Shown here: positions 43,368 to 55,500 of the stretch, piece after piece
Numbering within the stretch: the stretch's first letter is position 1
Layout of the letters: each line of letters starts with the position of its first letter
DNA from: Platycnemis pennipes
Lineage: Eukaryota > Arthropoda > Insecta > Odonata > Platycnemididae
Reading direction: 5' to 3'
Length of the DNA stretch: 64,000 nt
Assembly: GCA_933228895.1 (NCBI GenBank)
Contig: OW121848.1
Coordinates: 154,024,688 to 154,088,687 of the forward strand
Position numbers and translations under genes: made by a program
The notes under the pieces: generated by a model
Databases searched by the model: none
Told to the model about the DNA's origin: nothing
What the model saw: the letters and a program-made list of their open reading frames with translations, nothing else

Positions 43368-43500
43368 CTGTACACCACCAACTTTCCTACACTTTCCCAC
43401 ACAAATATGTACCTATATGCGGACGACGTGACACTTTCCGTCCGTTTGTTTCAACATCAATTTGCAAAAAATGGAGGAATTACTAGGGGAAATTCGGAAA
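43368..43500 (+). mobile_element. Jockey-type RT remnant, right half
   Basis: Encodes TTNFPTLSHTNMYLYADDVT, with an intact YADD catalytic motif. It continues the fragment before 40,608 when the hAT is removed. Confidence 0.7.
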
Positions 43501-43669
43501 TAGCAAGAAAAATTGAGGTTGCGTGTGTACCCTTCCATGCCCACCCAAGTTTCGTTCCCTAGAAGATAATTTTAACGATTTATTAAAGCTTTAAAGGCAT
43601 AAAGTCTTGTCGCTACACCCACGGCCTCCAACCGTATCTGTCTTCAGCCATCCCCTCAATTTCAGCATA

Positions 43670-44060
43670 CGAGCTGCATCCCATTTCCGTCGCCATGACT
43701 TTTAAATACGAAGTTCTTGGTCGCTCTCTGTTTTTTCCCAAGAATTTTGCTTTACAAAATATTTTTCATGAATGTGTCATGCCGGAGTAGGTGTTCGATG
43801 AGCTTAGCTTTCCTTGTATTTATAGTTCTCTTTCCATATGAACTTGATTTAGCACTTGCGTATTTGTTTTAGTCGCAATATTAACATTTTTATTCACCAA
43901 GACACTTTTCTTTGCTTGGAAGGCTTACTTTGCTAAAGTTATTCTTCTCTTGACCTCTGATGAGCCGATGTTATCTTTTTGTAATATACTACCTAAGTAG
44001 AAGAACTCCTTTACTTCCTCTATCTTCACTTATATATATGCTCGTCTTTTTTCCACTCTC
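43670..44060 (-). mobile_element. LINE fragment, C-terminal region (family B relative)
   Basis: The minus strand encodes with stops IEEVKEFFYLGSILQKDNIG, SSEVKRRITLAKVS and LIEHLLRHDTFMKNIL. This order (YLGS.., RRI.LAK, LRHD.FM) is typical of the region after the reverse transcriptase core. Confidence 0.65.
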
Positions 44061-45219
44061 CTTCTATTCTACCACCGTGATTTGTGTTTTTTGTAAACGA
44101 TATAACCCAAATATTATCATGGATAGTATCCAACTTTAGTACACGTATTCCTAAAATTTTCTCTGGGGTTTGTTTAGACGCACATCCCCGGTGGAAGGAG
44201 CATGCGGCTAATCGCACCCAAAACAAAAACACAACCACTCACATCCTGTTGCGCCGTTCATCGGCAGGAAGTCACCACTGCCTCTCCGGGAACACCTGGC
44301 CATCTGCCGGGCATTCTTCGAACCTAAGATTACGTGCGCTGCTCCTACAAGGTTCTTCATGGGTTTTTCAAGTCTGTTTCCGCACTAATAGGCGCTTCAG
44401 ACCGGGAGGAAAGGTATAAGGATAGGAATGGAAGGGATGGATCGGGCGTACGTCACCGAAACCTCTTGAAGCTGTTAGAACGTCTCTTCCGCGGCACGAT
44501 CAGAAAAACTGTAAGGCCTTTCCCGCCGCTTAAAAACTTTACCAAACAACTTCCCTTTATTTCCAACTTATATCTAATAAAACTCTCAGCATACGATCCC
44601 TCCATTGCTTAAAATATACCCGCCCGAAAATTTCTTTACCTTTAAAAGTAACCACTCCTCCCTAAAATCAAATACCCCACCTAAGTACCAACTGTTTCAA
44701 CCCTTACATAAACAAAATCTTTATCAATTTTGGGGAGCGTTTGTTTTTACTACGTTTTCGTGCAGTATTAAGTACTCCCTAGGTGATCTGATGATAGGAT
44801 ACAAAGGATAAAAACGAAAAAGTTTGGGATTTATCGCAATTTGCATACACGGAACTGATAAGTACTAAGTTTGAGAACCGACAGGTGTGCATGATCATGT
44901 AAAAAAAACCGTCCTTATTTTGGGGACTGTTTCTTTTGACCAAGGTTTCGTGCAACACAAAGTACCTACTTCCTAGGTGATGAGAAGAAATGAAATAGTT
45001 GGTGAGTTATTGCACCTCGCATGAGCATTAGGTACTCGTTGGTAACAGCGACTGATGATAATTTCCTGATAAAAAGGTGCCTCGGGGTTATCGTTTATTT
45101 TGGCGAATCCTTCATCCATTGTTGATTACATTACAAAAGCATCCAACCTGGGACATGTGTTGGGCCCAAATGTTTTGACGATCGTATCGTGTAAATTTCT
45201 TAACCCATTAAAAGTTGTG
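44061..45219. other. Unassigned intergenic sequence
   Basis: Short frames without family signature. Nothing recognised. Confidence 0.3.
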
Positions 45220-45700
45220 AAATAATGCTTAATTACCCACATGCGTAGGCACTTGGATGGAACAGTGACAGTGAACTTAAAGAAATGCATTGCTGTTGTT
45301 ATGCATTCCGTTACGGTATCTCTTGAGTCCATGGGAAAATCTTTTGGGGGACAAAGTAATACAAGTAAAGGGATTTTATACATTTGATTCCCCTGAGTTT
45401 TAATTTTAATGCTTAAACTAGTTCAAATTTAATCTATTTAAACTATATATTTAGCACTTATTGGCGTGTTAAGGCACTTTCCTCTGTTTCTTTGACGAAT
45501 ATTTAAAATGCATTCCACTTTTCACTTCACTGCTCCAAGTTTTTCCGCGCGCAAAAAAAAACTTCATCCTCCCGAGTATCACCAGTAGCTAGCTCGTTTG
45601 TTCCTAACTACCAATTAATATGGTCACTGGTTTCTCAAATCAGCTGCAATGCCTCCTCTACATTCTAAACTTACTGTAAATGGTCTGACGGCGTACTCAC
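45220..45700 (-). repeat. Dispersed repeat D3, uninterrupted copy
   Basis: Reverse-strand copy of both D3 parts (32,575-32,908 and 33,595-33,760), here adjacent. Confidence 0.7.
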
Positions 45701-46258
45701 GGATGAGCTTAAACGCAGAAATTTTCCTAATTGAACTACATTGCGTTTGTTACAATTAACTTATTTCTATGTAATATTTGGAGGATATTTTATCAATAGG
45801 TCATCATCCAGAATAACTTTTATTTGAATAATACTGTCCTTTGTTTTCTGTATTGACCTTAGACCATGTATACTATATTTAAATGGTCCAAGGTTCCGTG
45901 TTTCTGTCATTCATACTGTCCGCCTTTCCTTTGTGCGGAGAATAGAAACGCTACCAGATTGTTTGAACAGTTGACGGTCGATATATGATTCAGAAGTGGT
46001 GTGCTCCTTTATCAGTATTTGTGTTTATATTCATTTCCTTCATACTTGTAGCGATGTTGGAAGCTTGCTGGGTTACTCATGGTTTAGTTCTGTCCGCAAT
46101 TGAAACTCGATCTCAATTCCTTTACATTCTTCTCGCAGTGAAGCCTTAAATTCTGCAATTGCGCTTCGTTTTTTACTCCTCCCACTCAGTGTGAACCTCA
46201 CATTACGGTTATATTTGCATAGGAAAGTGTAGTTTTAGAAACCTTAGTACTCTCCATT
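45701..46258 (+). promoter_or_regulatory. Upstream region and 5' UTR of the MFSD12-like gene
   Basis: AT-rich sequence with no obvious TATA box at a defined distance. Transcription start cannot be placed. The translated ATG at 46,259 has CTCCATT before it, a weak context. Confidence 0.35.
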
Positions 46259-46547
46259 ATGGCTGAAAGCAGTGAAGTTCACAGAAGAAGAAGGCTGCCA
46301 GTGTCGCTGAGGGCTTCTTACGGCGTAGGACATGTTCTCAATGATATTTGCGCCTCGATGTGGTTTACATATTTGTTAGTTTTCTTTCATCTAGTGCTTC
46401 AGTTTGACAGTGCGCTTTCAGGGATATTGTTGTTGATTGGACAACTGGCTGATGCCATTTCTACACCATTTGTAGGACTCGAATCCGACAGAAGAGATAA
46501 TTTTTGGCTCTGCAAATATGGAAGGAGAAAGACTTGGCATTTGCTTG
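46259..46547 (+). CDS. MFSD12: MFSD12 exon 1
   Basis: Residues 1-96: N-terminus, two membrane segments and the GRR loop motif. Donor TTG|GTAAGT, one base carried over. Confidence 0.9.
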
Positions 46548-49500
46548 GTAAGTTTATAATGTCCACCAAAAAAATAGTGTACAATGCAAGTTTTGTATTA
46601 ATGCAAATTCTTGGAATGTTTTAGTTTAGTGAGATTTGTTTATGAAAGCTAGTAGTTATTTGTCCATGTACCTATCTGGTCCATAAATTAGCGTCCATTT
46701 TTCATGAGATCTTTTGTGCCCGAAGAAAGTCTTACGACATAGTACACGTAGTAGTCGTTTATTTATTTAGGATTTAGTTTCAAGTTTAGATATTGTATTG
46801 TATCTTGAAACTTGATAGTAAACATTGTGTTATACGATATGTATTGTATCTCTAACAAGGAAACAGTTATATGTATAATGAAAGATGCTTTTTGATCTCT
46901 TTCAGGAACAATATGTGTCGTTGGAAGTTTCCCGTTTATCTTTATGCCGTGCATTAACTGTGGAGATAGCCACCATTGGGCCCAGTTAATATACTATGCG
47001 TCATTTGTTGTCATATTCCAATTTGGTTGGGCATCTGTGCAAATTTCTCATCTATCATTAATTCCTGACTTAACTCCCGACGAACATGAAAGGACCGAGC
47101 TCACCGCTATCAGGTCTCACTAATGTTTTTTCGTTCGCTTTACCAATGCTCCTGCCCATTTCTTGCCACCTAGCCTAACAGTTTTTGTTACTTCCTTCTA
47201 GGTATAGCTTTACTGTTGTCTCTAATGTTCTCGTGTATCTCGTAACGTGGGGAATATTACATGTGACCAATGAAAACGAGGATGACCAGATCGGCCCGAA
47301 GGATGCAGGAAAGTTCCAGGTAAACCAAAGTCGAGGGCACACTTGCACAATGCCTCCCCATTCTAATCAAGCATTTGACGATAAGTTGTGTATTATATAC
47401 TTATAAAGTAAGTATACAAATGCAAAGTCATTATTATTTCAGTACATAACCTCTGATCATTAGTTTCTAATAAGTGATTCTGATAATGAGCACAGGATGC
47501 TCATTCATCGTGACAAAAGTTGCTAAATAGTTATTGCAGGTTAAATAAAACCTATGCCAAACTAATACTTATTCCTTGCTAATTTGTCTTCCACTTTGGG
47601 GTCAGAATGGTCTGTTACCTTAACGGTGGATCATTTCATGGAAATTGCATGCAGTCACTATTTGTACTTTGCGTCCTTTTGTTCTTGGATATTTTAAAAC
47701 ATTATTTCAGTATCTTATTCACTTTGTCAAATGACTTTGCTTAGAGAGTCTGTATCTTCCTGCAAAATGCAGTTTGGCCCAAACTGTGATGTGTGCCCTG
47801 TGTTACTGGGCAAATCCTGCATGCAAAGAAATTTCTCATCCGATGTTGGACGTTGTGCCTGTCTGGTGACATATTTGGGTTAAATGCATGGCTGTAAACT
47901 TACTTCTGGTCCTAATAAATCCTTACACAGCATATAGCCCTCATTGGCATCGTCATCGGAGTCATCACCTCGATAGTGTTCCACGCAGGGGTCAAGGAGG
48001 ATCATGGCTTGGACACGGATCTCCTTGACAGCAGCGGTGAGAATGCTGTGGAGCGCAGGGGATCCATGATGACGGCCTCCAAGTTCTTTCAGGAAGCGCA
48101 GTTCTACCAGGTGGCGCTGTTGTACATGGCGACCCGCCTTTACGTCAACCTCACCCAGGTGTACATTCCTCTCTATTTGCACAAGTCACTGCTGATGCCT
48201 GCAGAAAACCTGGCCATCATCCCTCTTGTCATGTTCCTCAGCAGTTTTGTGTTCTCATTCGTGATCAAGTACCTGAACAAGCACTGGGGCCGAAAGGTAG
48301 GTGCATTGCCTTTACTTCGCCTTTGTCTATTCTCTGACATTTTGGAATGGATCAACTATGTACTCAAATTATGTTTGACTGCCTTATAGGGATCAAACTG
48401 TTGCAAGTAAGTGTGAAACATTGATGTTTCAAACTTACTCCTCCAAGTGCCGGCCTTGAAAGATTTTGGGGTTTGTTTGTGATCACATCACATAGTCATG
48501 GCCGCCTTTTGGTGATTATTACTGGAATATGCTTAGAAAATGTGGAATTGATAAGTAAATAATTTAAGTTTGTAGTGTTTAAATTATTTTTTGAACAAAT
48601 ATGAATAAATGTCAAGGGTGTTGAGCAAGACTTGTTATTCGTGCATATAAATAGTTGGGTCCGTTAGTTTTATTTGGACTTCTCCGGCTGTGGTGATTGG
48701 TATTACTGCAATGGGAATTCAAATAATTGTAGTGCGTTTTTGGAGCATAGATGTTTCAAGCTGTTGGCATTATACATAATCTACTTCTTGCCCTAAGCCA
48801 CTTAATCATATGCAAACCTGTGTCTGTGGTTTGTTTGTCCTTCTGCTTAAATTTGCCTTGGTAACTCGAGTGATCCATCCTCAGGCTCTCTTCTGTTTGC
48901 TGTGTGTTGCTTTAAGGTTATTTTACACGGTGAACAATCACGTGATCAGAATTAGAACACTTGATCCATCAGATGAGTGACCTCAGCTATTGATTCAAAT
49001 CCAAGTAGCTACAATTCATATAATTACCAACATTTTTATGCATAAATGGATTAACTCATTACATTCTACTAATAAGATGTGTATCATCTCTTATTAGATT
49101 TAATAACTTTATGTAAAAACAATTTCATGCAGATTATGCCATATACACAGTGGAAATACCAAACTGGACTTTGATAATGTAAGTAAAATTCCACAGATTT
49201 ACCTTGATAATGGCTGTGTAAGTCGAAACCTAGGTCGGTTCTTATAAATCTGTGGAATTTTACAAAGTGAATTTACTTACATTATCAATATGTGGTTCCA
49301 CAAAGTGAAGCCTAGCAAATTGTTACATAAACTGGACTTTGTTGTTAGAACTGCAGAAAATATGTTAATTATGAATCATTATGCTTTGATAGAGGTACAT
49401 ACATTCCTCTTGGCTAACTTAATGAATGGCTGTGGTAAACTACCCTAAAGTATTCATGTACAGATTTACCTTAGATCTTATTTGTATTACATATAGGGTT

Positions 49501-52500
49501 TGCCATTTTTTTTTGCTGATGAGGCTTGTCAGCTAACTTCAACTGATGAAGGCTTTTTGAAAAACTATAGGTTTGATGTTAATTAGGTTTTGTGAAGTGT
49601 CCTAGATTGTTAATCTCTAGTAATGTTGGAGTTAACTAAGTTTCATTAAAATACTTCCTCCTCACGCAAAATAAATTACCATTTTGATGAATACAAAGGT
49701 ATGCCACACTTAATGTAATATTTTGCATGCTTAATTCTATAATCACATATGGTTTTGCCTTTAGTGACTGTTCTTTTTTCATAAATGTTTTTTCTGATCA
49801 GTGTCACCACATGGAATTTTTAGAAGTGTTAAAGTTCAACTTCTGGTAACATTACTGTATCCTTTAAACATTTAATTCTTTGTCAACATCCATGTTATAT
49901 TTGCTTGCAATATAATACTCAATATTTTTCCTCAGATTTCGTACATCCTGGGCTGCCTTGTGGGGATAGCGCCATGCATCTGGGTTTGGTTTGGAACTGG
50001 CTACCAGTACACCACTTACGAAATATATCCTGTTGCTATTTTGTTTGGTGAGTGACATTTGTTTAGTATACAATTTTCCCCATCATATATGTCTATACTC
50101 TCATTGCTGTGCTGTCCACAGCTCATATTTTCCGTGAAGCAAGTGTCAAGTATTTCTTTTGGGAATTCAGCATGATCTTACATAAACTTTTATTGAAGTA
50201 GTTGTATTTTGTGTTCTGCCAATGGGGAGGGGACTCCTCAAATAACTACATTGTGTGTGTCATGCTTTTCTTGGCTGAATACATTGTTAGGCCTTCTTTA
50301 AGCATAAAAAAATGTTGATAACATCTGGAGGTTACATATGAAGAGAAATATTTATTTTTGTCTTTAATGAGGAATATAAAATATGAACAATCATGTTACT
50401 GTCCCTCCAAACTTGGGTGCATTCTCGCATTTGTGTGGAAGATTCAGCTGTCCATTGATTTGAGTTTGAATGCTGCTGGAGCTGAATATTATTATGGCAG
50501 TAAATATTATTTACATCTCAATACTATTCAACTTAGAACTTACAGCTATTTATTGTGGCCTTGCTTGCAACAATCATGATTTTGTATAATCAAGACAATT
50601 TTCTCGTATAATTATAGTTGTCAATGACCGTTGATTACCATTATTAGTCAGGGTGGCGATCCTCAGGGAAAACCAGGAAAACCTGGAATTGTCAGGGAAT
50701 TTAAGTCAGGGAATAGTCAGGGAATTCTCATAACAGTCAGGGATAAACTGGGATAGGAAATTCTCGTTATTTTTCTACCATTACGTTTACCGGGTAGTCT
50801 TTCCCACTCTTTATTTCACCAAAACATTTCACCTACTAAAAATAATGTCCTTATTCTAAATGAACTTATTCTGAACAATTAATATTTTTTTTGCACCTTT
50901 CAGAGAGGTAGTGTGTAAGGTATGGCCATGTTACTGGTTCACGCAGTTTTTTCCATCAATAGTCCATTGCATTGCTATATTACTTACTGGCATGGCATAT
51001 TTAGAACTCATGATCTTTTAAATTCCAACTAATTTCGTATAAATGTAATTTATTGTCATTGACATTGACAATAAATACAATCACGGGTCAATGAAGTGCG
51101 CAAAAATATCATTCTAATATGTTTTCTAATGGAATCTTCTGTCCATTAACCCAAAACTGCCACAATATTGGTTAAGCTAACATCACAGTCTTTTCAGGTT
51201 ATTTAAACATCTTCTGTAGCACACAAGAATTCAATATAGTGAGTGATTTTTTTGCTCCTTAGAACTCTCGTTATATAGAGTGTCTACTACAGCACTTAAA
51301 AATACAATTATCTATGAAAAAAATAACAAATTTTGTATTCCGGTGAACAATGGAACAATACACATTTTTACAATACACAAGAAAATTGTCTGCATAAATG
51401 GATAAATAATAAAAACCGTCATAAATGATGTAGTGTAATGAGAAAAGAGAACTAAAAACTGTATTTATAATACCAAGCCTAATACATTTAACAATATGTA
51501 ATAACAGGTCAAAATTTGAAATCGGTATGAAAAAAACTCTGTGCAGTGAAAAAATAATCCTTGACACTTCATAGCTACCCTCGATGGTAAAGTAATGAAA
51601 TACGAGTATATGCCCGTAAATATTCAGGCAATAGGGGAAAGAAACAAAATACTCGGTTTGTCAGGGAAGTGGTTAGCAGGCTACAGAGGTACATTTCACG
51701 GGACATTCTGATAAAACTTTTGGGAAATTATTCATTATTTATATGATCCTTTGATTTAATCAGTATCCCTTACTGTGTACTTATGATGATATAAATGTAT
51801 TTCTCTCCATTTTTATCCTTGTGGCTCCCAGTGATACATATTTTCTGCTCCTTGAAGGTGCTGGTAGCTCCATAATGCTGGTGACGAGTCTTGGGATAAC
51901 TGCTGATTACATTGCTCACAACACCGAGAGTGGCGCCTTTGTGTATGGGGCAATGAGCTTCGCCGACAAGCTGTCCAACGGTCTGGCAGTGGCAATCATT
52001 CAAGATTTGTGAGTAAATGAAGTGATATCTTTCTTGGAATCTTTTTGCGTATTCTAGAGGACTGCTTTGTAATTTCTGATATCAATTAGAGCGTTTCCAT
52101 AGAGTACTAGAAATACTCAATCAACTATTGTTATGAGCTCAACAGGTCTGAAAATTAAATTAAGGGAATGAATTAAAAGCATTTGAAACTTCAAGGGCGT
52201 CATGATGAAAGTACGACTTGTATTCTATCAAATTTCCTTTTGGTTTTGCATTTCAAATTGCCATGATAAATTGTGGAATTGATGCTATCCCGAGGCAAAA
52301 TAGACATGTGTCCCTGCACTTTTAGAAAAATGTGTTGCGGAAATAATCCCTGGCAGAAATAACTAACTTTTTAGCTGAAATTAGTTATAGTTCGTTATCA
52401 ATGTATTTTATGAATAAGCAGTTGATGATTTATTAGAAATTAGAATTTAAGGTCGCGACAAAAATGATTTACTACTGTAGGAACTCGAAAATATGAAGTT

Positions 52501-55500
52501 AATGAGCCCAGAAAAATTGGCACTTTGTAATATCAAATTTCGTATGAACAAGTATGGACCAGTTTGGACTAGATCTATGAAGCCTTACGCCAGCGCTAAT
52601 ATTTCAAAAATTATCCGATTCAAGAATTCGTGGTCTCAAAATGTGTGAATCTGTGAGGAAAAAAATATTAAAAAAGCCCTAGGTTTGTGCAACAACGGAT
52701 GGCCATGCCTGAGGCACCAAAAGGGTTTAAATGCAGTTGTTTTGAATGTTGAGGTTTTCGACCTGGATTAAATGTTTTTTGAGGTAAACAAGGTATTTTA
52801 GAGCCCCATGGGCTAATATTTCAACCATTTTGTCGTATCTTAATTCCTTCTCTCGTATCTTCTCGAATCCTTCTTGCCGAAACACTGCCACAAAACCCTG
52901 TATGTAAAATGTAGTGTATTATAAAACCCTGTATTTATACCATGACTTTTCCATTTCCTCACTGTTTGCATTAGATGCGGGTTGGAATGTGATAGAATAA
53001 ATAAAAAAAACAAAATTCCCTTCCATGACATTAAGCCATACATACTAGTATTTATGAAACACTTCTTTACCTTGTATCTGAATATACACTTCAAAAACAA
53101 GAGAGAGCAGTAATGTGCTCCGTTTTATGGAAGAATTTGAACTTAGTGGCATAATGGGACAGTACACTAGTGATGGAAAGATGAAATATTTACACCCGCG
53201 ATCCTTTTGCCGGGATAAGATTCGTACTATTAAATGAGTGCATATAGGACGCAATTTATAACTTAGGAACACCGGCAGGAGTATATTTAAACTGTACCTA
53301 AGTTCATATTGCATAGGACGAAAATTAATTTTTACCCAGACATAATGAAATGTTAAAAAATACATGAACTGAACTGGTGGATGATAACAGATCATTCGTC
53401 AGATCATCGTGCTGCATTGATTCAACAGTTTTACTACAGGTTACTATAAAAAAATTTTGAAACTTGTTTTATCACATGAAAACTGCATTGAATGAATAAA
53501 ATTATTTTGTAGAGAAATTTTTGAAGCTGGATAACTGCTTTCACTGGCCGACCAGCGAGGTAGCTCAATATTCTTATGTGTTGTTTATTTTATCCTTAAT
53601 TAATCCAGAATGTAAATTTTATTACACCTGGAAAAGGATGGGAATTATAATATTTTTAGATGACTTGAGGTTTTTCGGGTTTCTTCAGCATTGGTTCATC
53701 CCTCTGGACGACAGTTTTGTCAGCATCCCAGATGCAATATTCAGGTCCGAGGACCACGTCCAATTAAATTTCATACATCATACTACATACATATTTCCTA
53801 CATCAAATTTCCTGTAATTCGGACCTGAAGATGCCATCTGGAATGCTGGCAAAACTGTCGTCCAATGGGATGAACCAACACGGAAAAAAACTGGAAGCCC
53901 TCCTGTCATCTTCTAATCACCGCAGAAGCCTTCGCAGCAACTAGAATATTTTCAATTTGGGCACAAATAAAAATTGTGGATTCTCATGGTGAACTTCACA
54001 CTGATATGACGAAACATCTATGATTACGTCTCTACAATGGATACGATTATTAAAAATCACGATGTGATTCAGAAACATGCTAGCTAGTGCAGACATCTGT
54101 CGATGAAAAGAAAATGTCAAGAAATCATGGTGTGAAGGAATACCAACTTCAAAAGTGGGTTTTAAGTGCTAGATCATCAAATATCGCCGTTAATGGCTTC
54201 TTCATATAAAATGTCAATAAGGGGTTTTACTGTATGTGATATGGCCATAGCCGTTGAAGCACCTGAAGAAAACCAACCTTATCTTTGATGAAATAATGAG
54301 AGCTTCTAATTTGGCTTAATTGAAAATGTCCGAAGACTTGAAAATCCAAATGCCAAATTAATTATGGAAAGCGATATCTCCTAAACTGGTTTTTCAATTG
54401 TCAAGGCAATCATCAACGGGGAGAGCAAGGCAAAACAGGTCAGAACCTGTCAAGAGCCAAGCGGAGAGTGGAGAGTGAGCACACTTTGGATTTTCAAGTC
54501 TTCGGACATTTTCAACCTTATCTTGTTATCTGTAGAAGAAGTCTGGGTGGAGAGAGAGGGAGTAAAGGTGAAATGAAGAGTGGAGGCGGGTGTGAAAGAG
54601 ATGAGTGTGACTGCAGAAGAAGGGAAGGAAAGATGACATGGAATAGAATTGATGGGAAATATTCAATCCAGGATGATTTAAAAGCTTTTAGGGTTCGTAT
54701 GGTGGCCAATGCTGCTGTTTTGACTTTGATGGAGGGTTTATGAGGGTGCCAGGAGTGATTGGTTGTTTCTCTGATGTAAGCTGTCTTGAAAAATAACATC
54801 CATGGTTTCTCACGTAGGAAGAGATGAGGTGGGTGAAGGACTGGGTCCTTGTAGCTCTCACAGGCGGTGGTTGTTTGTCTGCAAGTTCAGAGGTGTGATG
54901 TACTCACCAACAAAATGCCAGAGAAGGGCTGCATTGCCAAAGATTAATTATGTTGGCAATTGAAGTTACATTCCAATGCAAATATTCTAAAAAGTATTTT
55001 AAAGAAAGAAACGATGATTGAACAATCATTTTCATTATCCAGAGTGAAAAGGTCTCCATGGTTTTGTTAAAGATGAGGCTAAAATATTAACACTTTCATT
55101 CTAGATTTTTAAAGTATACTTCCTGATTTTCACAATTTATTGAACACAAATCACATGATTCAGTTGTTCTCACATTATCAGGTTCAATGGCACAAAAATG
55201 TCTTTCAGAGCCAGTACATATGCCATATTTGGACGAATCTAAGACAAATGTTTTTTTCCCCTGTGAACTTCTGAAAAAAGGTGGGTTAATTTTACAATCT
55301 GTTGCAAAATCCTCATTTTCCAATGGATTTGTGAAAAGCATCAGCATCATCATGGTAAAAATTGCAACAATGTCAGTGCATTGATTGAAAGCTATGTTAT
55401 GCACTTGTCTTCCTAATAGAGGGATGCATTTAGTTGCGACTACACCCATTAAGGTTCATTTCAGTTAACTGATACAATGCACTACTGCTAAGCACAACTA

